Source: an uncultured Pirellulaceae bacterium (GTDB taxonomy: Bacteria; Planctomycetota; Planctomycetia; Pirellulales; Pirellulaceae). From it: 12,295 bases of DNA. A program made the position numbers and the translations under genes. The DNA lies in the NCBI GenBank assembly GCA_934278005.1, contig CAKQWG010000095.1:1-12295 (forward strand). The letters are read 5' to 3'. Shown here in pieces: positions 1 to 8,300 of this stretch. The notes beneath the pieces are model-generated. The model was not told the origin of the DNA. It saw only the letters and a program-made list of their open reading frames with translations, and did no database searches. The stretch's first letter is position 1. Every line of letters begins with the position of its first letter.

Positions 1-708
1 TTTTCCGGCGAAATTGGCATTTGGCCGCTGGTGAGCGGAACGATGTTGGTGACGGTAGTAGCCATGCTGGTGGCCTTGCCATTGGGGCTCGTCACCGCTG
101 TCTACCTGAGCGAATACGCTTCGCGACGGTTGCGGTCGATTCTAAAGCCGACACTGGAGGTATTGGCGGGAGTGCCCACAGTTGTCTATGGTTATTTCGC
201 GTTGACAGTGATCACCCCGGGGCTGAAGTTCGTCCATGACGGCTTCAACGTGTTTAACGCTTTGAGTGCCGGGTTGGCTGTGGGCATCTTATGTCTGCCA
301 ACCGTCTGCTCGCTGTCCGAAGATGCACTTAGTGCGGTGCCACGCAGCCTGCGCGACGCCGGCTATGGACTGGGAGGAACGCGTTTTGACGTGGCCACTC
401 GGATCGTTGTGCCGGCCGCCTTATCGGGTCTCGTCTCCGCCTTCCTGCTAGCGATTGCCAGGGCCGTGGGTGAGACGATGATCGTCGCCTTGGCCGCCGG
501 ATCCACCGCGCGAATGACGCTCGACCCGCGCAATGAGATCCAGACGATGACCGGTTGGATGGTGCAGATGGCACTCGGCGACGCCAGTCACGAGGGCATG
601 CAGTATTACTCGATGTACGCGGTGGCGGCCGTGTTATTTGCCATGACCATGACCTTGACCGTTCTAGGCAACCTAGTTCGGCTGCGATTTCGCGAGGCTT
701 ATGAATGA
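1..708 (+). CDS. pstC: Phosphate ABC transporter permease PstC (5' partial)
   Basis: One of the two inner-membrane permease subunits of the high-affinity phosphate importer PstSCAB. The frame is open from base 1, so the N-terminus (about 85 residues or more compared with the roughly 320-residue family) lies outside the window; 235 residues are visible. The fragment shows several hydrophobic segments. It also carries the binding-protein-dependent permease loop (EAA loop) at fragment residues about 107-125, beginning [15 protein letters not shown], which docks on the ATPase PstB. The stretch [17 protein letters not shown] (about 52-68) and ARAVGETM (about 143-150) are typical of PstC. The stop codon overlaps the pstA start by 4 bases (ATGA at 705-708), which implies translational coupling. 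Assignment as PstC rather than PstA rests on position before pstA and on these motifs. Confidence 0.93.
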   Translation, partial: FSGEIGIWPLVSGTMLVTVVAMLVALPLGLVTAVYLSEYASRRLRSILKPTLEVLAGVPTVVYGYFALTVITPGLKFVHDGFNVFNALSAGLAVGILCLPTVCSLSEDALSAVPRSLRDAGYGLGGTRFDVATRIVVPAALSGLVSAFLLAIARAVGETMIVALAAGSTARMTLDPRNEIQTMTGWMVQMALGDASHEGMQYYSMYAVAAVLFAMTMTLTVLGNLVRLRFREAYE

Positions 709-1922
709 GCGATGATCACATACATTCTCCGCAGAGTTTGCAGCGGGCTCAGCCTGGACGCCATCGTTCGCTGCGCAGGCGTCACCGCGTGGATCATCTG
801 TTCGTGCGGTTTTGTCAAGCCACCGCCTGGTGCTCGGTGGCGATCCTGGCATTCATCTTAGCGGCGATCTTGTTTCAGGGGTTACCTGGCCTCGATTGGC
901 AGTTTATCAGTTCGGCCCCCAGTGCGACGGCCGCTGAAGCAGGCATTCGTCCAGCCCTATTCGGTTCGATGTGGGTGTGTGGCTTGTGCGCTTTGCTGAC
1001 CCTTCCTATCGGTGTGGCAACTGCGATTTTTTTAGAAGAGTTCCAGCCTCGTGGGCGAGCCATGCGTGCGCTCCATCAATTCATTCAAATTAACATTGGC
1101 AACCTGGCCGGCGTGCCTTCGGTCGTCTATGGAATTATCGGACTGACAGCCTTTGCCGGGATGTTCGGACTGATGGGCGGAGCTAACGAACCGGTCGTCG
1201 AGATCGGTGCCAAGTACTTTGACCAGTTCGTCAGCGAGGGGAAGCGAATTCTGTTGGTGCCAGCAGAGAACCAGAGCACTCCGCCTGTGGCGCTGGCCAG
1301 CGGCTTGATGGCTTTTACCCTATCCGGAGACCGCGTGGCGATTAATGTCATTCGTCCGGGCGATGCGCTCCCACCAAGCCAAGCGATGCGTAATCGCACG
1401 CTCCGCTCAACTGCAGAAGCCGGCAGGATTAGTCACAAGGCGTGGTACTACTTACGGTTTCCCTTAGGCCGAGGCGTCTTGACGGGCGGCTTGACTCTAA
1501 TGTTGGTCGTGCTGCCCACGGTGATCATCGCCTCACAGGAAGCTCTACGTGCAGTTCCGAAATCTCTGCGCGAAGCCTCGCTGGGAATTGGCGCTACGCC
1601 CTGGCAAACGGTTCGAAGCGTGACTCTGCCCTCTGCGACCCCAGGAATCATGACCGGCGCGATCTTGGCTATGAGCCGCGCCATCGGCGAAGCCGCCCCG
1701 GTGCTGATCATTTGCGGCATCGTCTATATCGGCTCAAGTCCAGGAAATTTGATGGATGATTTTTCGGTGATGCCTCTGCAGATTTTTAACTGGGCGGCCC
1801 GTCCGCAGAGCGAGTTCCACCGCGTAGCCGCCCAAGGGATCATCGTCCTGCTCGCGGTGCTGCTGACGTTCAATGCAATCGCCGTACTGATCCGCAATCG
1901 CACGCAAAGACCACTTAGCTAA
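705..1922 (+). CDS. pstA: Phosphate ABC transporter permease PstA, with long inserted loop
   Basis: Second permease subunit of the Pst phosphate importer. The start is the ATG in the ATGA overlap with pstC. The 405 residues exceed the usual length of about 280-300. After a basic N-terminal tail and a first membrane segment (about 41-60) come the conserved [15 protein letters not shown] (about 133-147), the EAA loop (about 279-297, [19 protein letters not shown]) and SRAIGEAAP (about 324-332). The excess length comes partly from the N-terminal tail of about 35 residues. Most of it is a polar insertion of about 90 residues between two membrane helices (about 159-252), which starts after GLMGG and ends at [10 protein letters not shown]. 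No domain is recognised in the insertion. It sits between helices where other PstA proteins have a short loop. Function as a PstA permease is secure; the role of the insertion is unknown. Confidence 0.93.
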   Translation: MSDDHIHSPQSLQRAQPGRHRSLRRRHRVDHLFVRFCQATAWCSVAILAFILAAILFQGLPGLDWQFISSAPSATAAEAGIRPALFGSMWVCGLCALLTLPIGVATAIFLEEFQPRGRAMRALHQFIQINIGNLAGVPSVVYGIIGLTAFAGMFGLMGGANEPVVEIGAKYFDQFVSEGKRILLVPAENQSTPPVALASGLMAFTLSGDRVAINVIRPGDALPPSQAMRNRTLRSTAEAGRISHKAWYYLRFPLGRGVLTGGLTLMLVVLPTVIIASQEALRAVPKSLREASLGIGATPWQTVRSVTLPSATPGIMTGAILAMSRAIGEAAPVLIICGIVYIGSSPGNLMDDFSVMPLQIFNWAARPQSEFHRVAAQGIIVLLAVLLTFNAIAVLIRNRTQRPLS

Positions 1923-1946
1923 AACACTTTCGAAAAGGGAAATCCG

Positions 1947-2819
1947 GTGCCAGTTACTGTCGAAAAACGAAGCGTTATAGCTGTGGATCCCCTCAAAACC
2001 GCGCCACAAAAGGAACCACCAATGCAAATCGATGCGGCAGGCTATTCGAAGAAGGAGTCCGGCGCGGTTACCGAGATAGACATTGACCACTTCAACGCCT
2101 ACTACGGCGGCTTCCAGGCCTTGCGTGAGATCACACTGGCGATTCCCAAGAACCGTGTGACGGCATTCATTGGCCCCAGCGGTTGTGGAAAGACGACGTT
2201 ACTGCGATGGATCAACCGCATGAACGACATCGTGCCATCGGCCCGAGCGGAAGGCAAACTGCAGCTAGGGTGTGTGGACATCTTGTCCAGAAACACCGAT
2301 GTGGTCGACCTGCGGCGTCAGGTCGGTATCGTTTTTCAGAAACCCAATCCATTTCCAAAGTCGATCTATGACAACGTCGCCTATGGTCCACGCTTGCACC
2401 TGCGACTGTCGCGATCTGAACTGGATGGTCTAGTCGAGTGGTCGTTGCGCAAAGCAGCCGTATGGGATGAAGTCAAAGATCGGCTGCGCAAACCGGCCCT
2501 AGCCCTCAGCGGCGGACAACAGCAAAGAGTCTGTATCGCGCGGGCCATTGCTACCGGTCCGCAAGTGCTGCTGATGGACGAGCCGTGTTCGGCCCTCGAT
2601 CCGATCTCGACCAGCAGTATCGAGGATCTGGTGTATGAACTGCGCCAACATTATACAATTGTGATGGTCACGCATAATATGCAGCAGGCCTCGCGAGTGT
2701 CCGACATGACGGCCTTCTTTTTCCAAGGGCGAGTGATCGAATACGGCCCGACCGATCAGATTTTTGCACGTCCGCGTCAAAAGCAGACCGAAGACTATGT
2801 AACGGGCAAGTTCGGCTAA
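1947..2819 (+). CDS. pstB: Phosphate ABC transporter ATP-binding protein PstB
   Basis: Cytoplasmic ATPase that powers phosphate import through PstC/PstA. All nucleotide-binding motifs are visible in the 290-residue form: Walker A GPSGCGKT (76-83), Q-loop VFQKP (129-133), signature LSGGQQQR (187-194), Walker B VLLMDEP (207-213), D-loop SALD (215-218) and switch histidine in VTHNMQQ (H243). DEPCSALDP and the C-terminal [12 protein letters not shown] are hallmarks of PstB. Two starts are plausible. GTG at 1947 is preceded by AAAAGGGA at 1933-1940. ATG at 2022 is preceded by AAAAGGA at 2008-2014 and gives 265 residues, nearer the usual 250-260. I give the longer form, but the internal ATG is a serious alternative because the first 40 residues show no conserved motif. 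The gap from pstA is 24 bases. Confidence 0.95.
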   Translation: MPVTVEKRSVIAVDPLKTAPQKEPPMQIDAAGYSKKESGAVTEIDIDHFNAYYGGFQALREITLAIPKNRVTAFIGPSGCGKTTLLRWINRMNDIVPSARAEGKLQLGCVDILSRNTDVVDLRRQVGIVFQKPNPFPKSIYDNVAYGPRLHLRLSRSELDGLVEWSLRKAAVWDEVKDRLRKPALALSGGQQQRVCIARAIATGPQVLLMDEPCSALDPISTSSIEDLVYELRQHYTIVMVTHNMQQASRVSDMTAFFFQGRVIEYGPTDQIFARPRQKQTEDYVTGKFG

Positions 2820-2825
2820 GCCACT

Positions 2826-3521
2826 ATGACAAAACATTTAGACCGCGATATGCAGCGCCTGCACCGCGACATCCTAGCTCTGTGTGCTCAAGTCGAGGAG
2901 ATGATCGACAAAGCGGGTCGTGCACTACAAGAGGGACGCTTGGACTTAGCCGATGGAGTGATCCGCCAGGACGAACTGGTCGATGCTCAAGAGGTGTGGA
3001 TCGAAGAGGAGTGTCTCAAAGTGTTGGCACTGCATCATCCAGTAGCCACCGATTTGCGACGCATCGCCACTGTCATCAAAATCAACAACGACTTAGAGCG
3101 CATTGCTGATTTGGCCGTTGGCATCGCACAGCGGGCTATCGGCGTTAGCGACTACCCGAATTTCGCGATTCCAACGGGTGTTGCTCCCATGGTTGCCCAG
3201 GCCAATCAGATGCTCCGCGGCGCACTCGATGCGTTTATCAACATGGACGTCGAGGCTGCTAAACAGGTGATCCTGAGCGACGACGAAGTCGATGAGCTGC
3301 ACGTGCAGTTGATTGGCAGACTGAGGCACATTATGCAAAGCGATGCCCAGCTGGTAGCACCGGCGCTGCACTGTTTTTCGGTAGTACGCCATTTGGAACG
3401 CATCGCTGACCTGGCGACCAACATCGCTGAAGATGCAATTTATATGGTCAGTGGCGAAATTGTCCGTCATCGCAGTATCCTCGCCGCCAGGCCAGACGAA
3501 CGCAATACAAAGCAATGGTAA
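2826..3521 (+). CDS. phoU: Phosphate signalling regulator PhoU
   Basis: Cytoplasmic three-helix-bundle protein that links the Pst transporter to the PhoR/PhoB two-component system and limits phosphate uptake and Pho signalling when phosphate is plentiful. At 231 residues it has normal family length. The tandem architecture is plain: the metal-cluster motif ERIAD occurs at residues 91-95 (NNDLERIADLAVGIA) and again exactly 100 residues later at 191-195 (VRHLERIADLATNIAEDA). These are the E/DxxxD motifs of the two PhoU repeats. The ATG lies 6 bases after the pstB stop, and the gene's end overlaps the phoB start by 7 bases. The expected order pstB-phoU supports the call. Confidence 0.95.
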   Translation: MTKHLDRDMQRLHRDILALCAQVEEMIDKAGRALQEGRLDLADGVIRQDELVDAQEVWIEEECLKVLALHHPVATDLRRIATVIKINNDLERIADLAVGIAQRAIGVSDYPNFAIPTGVAPMVAQANQMLRGALDAFINMDVEAAKQVILSDDEVDELHVQLIGRLRHIMQSDAQLVAPALHCFSVVRHLERIADLATNIAEDAIYMVSGEIVRHRSILAARPDERNTKQW

Positions 3522-4249
3522 AGACGACAGTATTAATCATCGAAGACGATCGCTCGTTGGCTGAGGTGATTAGCTATAACCTCAGCCGAGATGGGCACCA
3601 CGTGATCGTTGCCCACGATGGGGAGGATGGCCTGACCCAGGCCAGGCTCAAATTGCCAGATGTTATCATCCTGGATCTCATGCTGCCGGTCCTGGACGGA
3701 CTGGAGGTTTGCCGACGGGTCCGGGCAGACTCCACCACCAAGGATGCGCGCATCCTGATGCTGACTGCTAAAGCGGAGGAATCCGACCAACTGATCGGTT
3801 TTGCCCTTGGAGCTGACGATTACGTCACCAAGCCCTTTAGCGTGAAAGTATTGCTCGAACGCGTCAAGTCGCTGTGCCGCAGAGACAGCGTCGTCGATGC
3901 GGCCAACCTGATCGCTAGCCAGGGAGTGGCGATTGACCAACTGCGTTGCCGGGTCACGATCGATGAGCGCTTGGTCCAGTTGACTCACAGCGAATACCGC
4001 CTACTGGTGTGTCTCCTGCGTCAGCCTGGCCGCGTTTTTCAACGTTCAGAGTTAATCGACGTCGCACTGGGTGAAGACACGATGGTGCTCGAGCGAACGA
4101 TCGACGTGCACATTCGATCGCTCCGCAAAAAGCTCAACCAACATGCGCATTTAATTGAGACCGTTCGAGGCGTGGGCTATAAATTCCGCGATCCCAACGA
4201 CGAGCCAGTCCCGTTGGGCAACGACGACTGGAGTGAGCGTCAGGCGTAG
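3515..4249 (+). CDS. phoB: Phosphate regulon response regulator PhoB (OmpR/PhoB family)
   Basis: DNA-binding response regulator that, when phosphorylated, activates phosphate-starvation genes. The receiver domain spans about residues 5-120: acidic pocket E10-D11-D12, phospho-acceptor D54 in IILDLMLP, T84 in LMLTAK, and K106 in YVTKPF. A winged-helix effector domain follows (about 140-226), with the recognition-helix region RTIDVHIRSLRKKL (194-207) and the wing TVRGVGYKF. A short acidic tail of about 15 residues follows. At 244 residues it is slightly longer than typical PhoB (about 230). The ATG overlaps the end of phoU, so it is probably translated from the pst-phoU transcript. No sensor kinase gene (phoR) follows; the next gene is convergent. 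The placement beside phoU makes PhoB much more likely than another OmpR-family regulator, but a different regulator name cannot be excluded. Confidence 0.9.
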   Translation: MVKTTVLIIEDDRSLAEVISYNLSRDGHHVIVAHDGEDGLTQARLKLPDVIILDLMLPVLDGLEVCRRVRADSTTKDARILMLTAKAEESDQLIGFALGADDYVTKPFSVKVLLERVKSLCRRDSVVDAANLIASQGVAIDQLRCRVTIDERLVQLTHSEYRLLVCLLRQPGRVFQRSELIDVALGEDTMVLERTIDVHIRSLRKKLNQHAHLIETVRGVGYKFRDPNDEPVPLGNDDWSERQA

Positions 4250-4279
4250 AGTCAAGTATGGGATCAGAGAGCAGAACAT

Positions 4280-4307
4280 CTGATCGGCGGAGCGATCAGG
4301 GATTTTT
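4280..4307 (+). terminator. Probable intrinsic terminator after phoB
   Basis: A perfect 7-bp inverted repeat CTGATCG (4280-4286) / CGATCAG (4293-4299) with a 6-base loop is followed by GGA and a run of five T (4303-4307), located 30 bases after the phoB stop. It would end the pst-pho transcript. The 3' arm covers the stop codon of the convergent transporter gene (4296-4298). On the minus strand no T-run follows the hairpin, so it appears to act in one direction only. The three bases between stem and T-run make it a moderate candidate. Confidence 0.5.
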
Positions 4308-5192
4308 GACAGCGTGTGGCTCGAGATGGACTAAAACGTCGCGCAGCATGGGATACTCGGACATGAGACGCGCCTTGGCCGTGTGACCAATTTGATGACC
4401 GACGTAGACGCTGATTTCGGAGTCGACTTCGATGTGAATATCGGCCAAGTATTCTAGTCCAGACTTACGGACCCAGAACTTTTCGACCGCCAGCACGCCT
4501 TCGACTTGTAGAACGACCTTCCGCATGGCAGTGACCAATTCTTCATCGGCTTGAGCGTCCATCAATTCGTGCGTGCTCTGCTGCAGCAGGTTGATGGCCG
4601 TCCACATGATGGCGACGACGACGACCAGAGCGGCAACTTCGTCCGCCCAGATATACTGCGGGCCGCCAGTGCGAACGACGGCTAGGCCGATCAGGACTGC
4701 AAATGAGCACAAGGCATCGCTACGATGATCCCAGGCGTTGGCAACGATCGCCATGGAGCCGGTTCTGCGGCCAACTCGCATTTTGTAGCGGTAGAGCCAC
4801 TCTTTGATGAGAACGTTGCCGCCGGCAATCCACAGCGTCCAGGGGGGTGGAATTGGATGCATCACGGAAAAACGCTGGATTGCCTCCCAGCCAATCCACG
4901 CGGCGGACACGAGGATCAGCACGGCCAAATTCGATGCAGCCACTGCTTCGATTCGCGTATGCCCATAGGGGTGCTCCTCGTCGGCAGGCTTTTGAGCGGC
5001 GTGCAGCGCAACCAGCACTACGCTGGATGTCAAAACATCGCCGACGGAATTGGCCGCATCCGAGAGCAGTGCGAAGGAACTCCCCAGCACGCCGCCAATG
5101 AGCTTTATGACGGCAAGTATAAGATTGATAGCCAAGCCCAGGATGGCAGCCTGCGTGGCTTCGCGGTAGGGCCGCCGTGGGTCAATGTTCAC
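4296..5192 (-). CDS. Cation diffusion facilitator (CDF) metal exporter, possibly manganese type
   Basis: Inner-membrane metal/proton antiporter of the CDF family, 298 residues, full length. The N-terminal membrane domain (about residues 12-205) has the family signature LLSDAANSVGDVLTSS in TM2 (about 42-57), the cytoplasmic DEEHPYGHTRIEA motif (71-83) and TM5 with NAWDHRSDAL. The C-terminal cytoplasmic ferredoxin-like domain (about 209-298) contains LADIHIEVD (249-257) and ends near VHLEPH. The four metal-site positions read N48 and D52 in TM2 and D155 and D159 in TM5. Zinc exporters normally have a histidine at the first TM5 position; D there is typical of manganese-type CDFs, so Mn (or another hard divalent ion) is inferred. 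The start is GTG at 5192; an in-frame stop lies four codons upstream, and no Shine-Dalgarno is seen. It is convergent with phoB and has no obvious functional tie to it. Confidence 0.92.
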   Translation of the reverse strand: MNIDPRRPYREATQAAILGLAINLILAVIKLIGGVLGSSFALLSDAANSVGDVLTSSVVLVALHAAQKPADEEHPYGHTRIEAVAASNLAVLILVSAAWIGWEAIQRFSVMHPIPPPWTLWIAGGNVLIKEWLYRYKMRVGRRTGSMAIVANAWDHRSDALCSFAVLIGLAVVRTGGPQYIWADEVAALVVVVAIMWTAINLLQQSTHELMDAQADEELVTAMRKVVLQVEGVLAVEKFWVRKSGLEYLADIHIEVDSEISVYVGHQIGHTAKARLMSEYPMLRDVLVHLEPHAVKNP

Positions 5193-5381
5193 ACTAATGC
5201 ATCAATGTTTAAGTTAGATCTGATCCTAGGCTCACGATTTAAGCCGTTTGATTTCCGGTTCACATGCCCTCATCGTTATGAAAGATGGCATGCTGCCCGA
5301 CGGATGGAGACTCGAGCAAGCATGGGCTAGGCAGTGTAGCAATAGGCCCTAGTACCTGTCAAATTTCAAGGTAAGCATAGA

Positions 5382-8300
5382 TCAGCTAACTGTTTCAGCA
5401 CCTCCACGATTCAGATCGGTAATCAAATCATCTGTGAGAGCGGCCAAGAACCAATCCAAGTTGCGGCCACCCTTTATAACATCCAAATTTTCATCATCAA
5501 TGAGGCTCGAGCCTCCTAGGAGCAATGCTATGTTTGAGATGCGTTCTGAGTAGAGCAGGTTCGTGGAACTCCACTCAGCCATAATCGCGATTAACGCTTG
5601 CTCATTGTTGCCGTAGACGGTGGATGCCCCGATCAGAATATCTTCGTCGATTCCTCCATCGAGCGAATCCTCGCCAAATCCACCAATTAGCAGATCCCGC
5701 CCGGCTTGCCCCGCCAGAATATCGCTGCCGGCGTTTCCAATCAAAATGTCATTTCCGGCGCCACCGAACAGTTTTCCATTACCCACTCCGCCAAATAATA
5801 TGTCATCGCCCGCATCGCCGTCCAGAGTTGCGTTGCCCGTGAACAGCGATGCATCCAACACATTGTTCCCTACTCCTCCCGTAAGATCTGCAAGACCAAT
5901 GAGAATAAGATCCATCGACATCCCGTCGGAAGCAGTGATCACGTAGTCAGAAAGCTGCATGTCGACGTTTCGATCGATGGCCAGTGAATTGACTCCACCG
6001 CCCCCGTGTAGAACGCCGCGCCCTGTCCAATCATCGAGCATAAAGGAATTGTTGCCGGAACCACCTGCTAGGTACGCATAGTCGATGCCGGTTAGTGAAA
6101 TAGTGGTTGTCGACGATGCGGTAGCAACGGACAGCAAAGTATCGGACACCTTGAAATTTCCATCGCGAATCATGATTACCGTGTCCAGCACCATGTCAAC
6201 ATCCAGCGCCGATACCCCAGCAATAGAACCGCGACCGTTCCATCCACTGACGTCGAACTGATTCTGGCCGAGGCCTCCTGCTAGATTGGCGGTCCCGATT
6301 CCCACTAGCGTTAGGCTCATTCCATCCGTGGAGAGCAGCTCAGAATCTGACAGTGTAAAGTTGGAATTCTTTGCGACGTTTACTACGTCATTGCCGCCGC
6401 CACCTGACAAGGATCCCCAGCCAGTCCAATCACTGACAGAAAAGGTATTCGCCGAGCCGCCTCCCATTAGATGAGCTACTTCTACTCCGCTCAAGTTTAT
6501 TACCTTTGAGCCGAGCGTCAGCGATGTGTTCGCAAGTGTATAGTTGACATTTCCAGCCGCAATAACTGTGTCACGCTCCGCACCTCCCGCGATGGAACCG
6601 CTTCCGGTCCAATCGGTTATATCGAAATTATTGACATCTGCATTGCCGCTCAATTCGGCTACTTCGATGGTGGCAATCGACAATGAAGGTCCGAGGGTGT
6701 CTGACAGATGCGTGTTTGACAGCCGGAAATTCCCGCCTCCGGCATAAACAATTTTGTCAGCGGTTCCTCCCCCGCCAGTCAACGTCCCAGACCCGTACCA
6801 ACCACTGATATCGAACGTGTTGTTTGCAATTCCGCCAGTAAGATGCACGCTGAGAATGTCGCTTAAGTCCAACGACATGCCGTCACTGCTGCTGATCAAA
6901 ACATCGTTTAGAGTAAAGTCAGAGTTTTTGCTAGCGATCAGCGTGTTTGTGCCGCTGGCACCGTTCACCCGCCCACTACCTGTCCAGCCAGACACATTGA
7001 ACGAATCGTCTCCAGCACTGCCGGCTAAATTCGCAGCTTCAACGGACGTGAGTGTTAGCGTAGGCAAACCACTACGAGCCAATGCAGTATTGCTGAGAAC
7101 TAACAGACCATCAGCCTGAGCAATGATTCGATCAAGATCGTTGGTCCCATTGCCAAATAACTTTCCTCCGCCAGTCCAACCCGATACAGCGAATGTGTCG
7201 TTTCCATCTCCCCCACTCAAGTTCGCATTGGTAAGTCCAGACAGAGATAGATTCATTCCATCGTCGGAATGGATTTGACTGTCGCTGAGCGCGATGAGCC
7301 CGCTTTTGCTCACGCTCACGAGATCGCCGCCACCTCCGCCCACAAGTGTTCCCATACCAGTCCAGCCGCTCACATTGAAGGTATTCGCTGAACTTCCACC
7401 GCTCAGCTCGGCTGACTCTACGCTACTCAATTCAATCAGTTTCGTGCCGATCAACAGAGAACTATCAGTTAGAACGTAGTTGGTATTTGCATTGCTGGTC
7501 ACACGATCGCTTCCGCCAAGCCCCGCAATGGATCCTGTGCCCGTCCAGCCAGTGAGATCGAAATGGTTGTCACTCTGGTTACCCGTCATTGTGGCCACTT
7601 CGATTGACGCTAGAGTCAACACGCGGCCCGATCCGTGAACAAGGCTGGTATTGGACAACTGAATGTCTTCGTCGCTCTGAATTTCAACTCGATCGCCGAC
7701 TCCCCCGGCTCCGACCAACGTCGCGCTGCCAGTCCAGCCAGTCACTAGAAAACTGTTGTTGCCATTTCCACCTGTCAGATTGGCTTGGCTAATACCCAAC
7801 AACTGCAGCGACATGCCTTCGCTGGTCGTTAATTCGTCATTCTTCAGGGTAAAATCGACATTTTTAGATGCCACTACCGTGTTGAATCCTTCCTCGCCAA
7901 CCAAGTAGCCAGCCCCTGTCCAACCGCTAACCGTGAACGTATCATCGCCGATTCCACCGTACAGTTGAGCCGCTTCCAATTCAGCCAAGACGATATTGGG
8001 AAGACCTGCGCGCAACAACAACGCATTGCTCAGAGTCGTCGCACCACTGGCACGAGTCAAGATTGTATCGTAATCGTCGATACCTCCACCTTGCACACTA
8101 CCTCCACCGGTCCACTGGCTTAGATCAAAGGTGTCGTTGGCAACACTGCCGCTTAGATTGGCCGTGTTGATACCGCTCAGCGCGACATCCATTCCGTCCG
8201 CAGAGCTTAGGCGGTTGTCTCGCAATACTACCGTGCCCATTTTGGCTGCGATGAGCTTGTCATTCCCACCCCCACTCATCAGCGTGCCGGTGCCAGTCCA

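Noticed and set aside
5324..5349. A possible hairpin GGGCTA / TAGGCCC lies downstream of the repeat protein.
   Set aside because: The stem needs a bulge, the loop is long, and no T-run follows on either strand, so it is not a convincing terminator.
5193..5381. The 189-base gap between the exporter start and the end of the repeat protein was checked for a small gene or riboswitch.
   Set aside because: No recognisable metal-responsive RNA element, convincing promoter or conserved short protein was seen.
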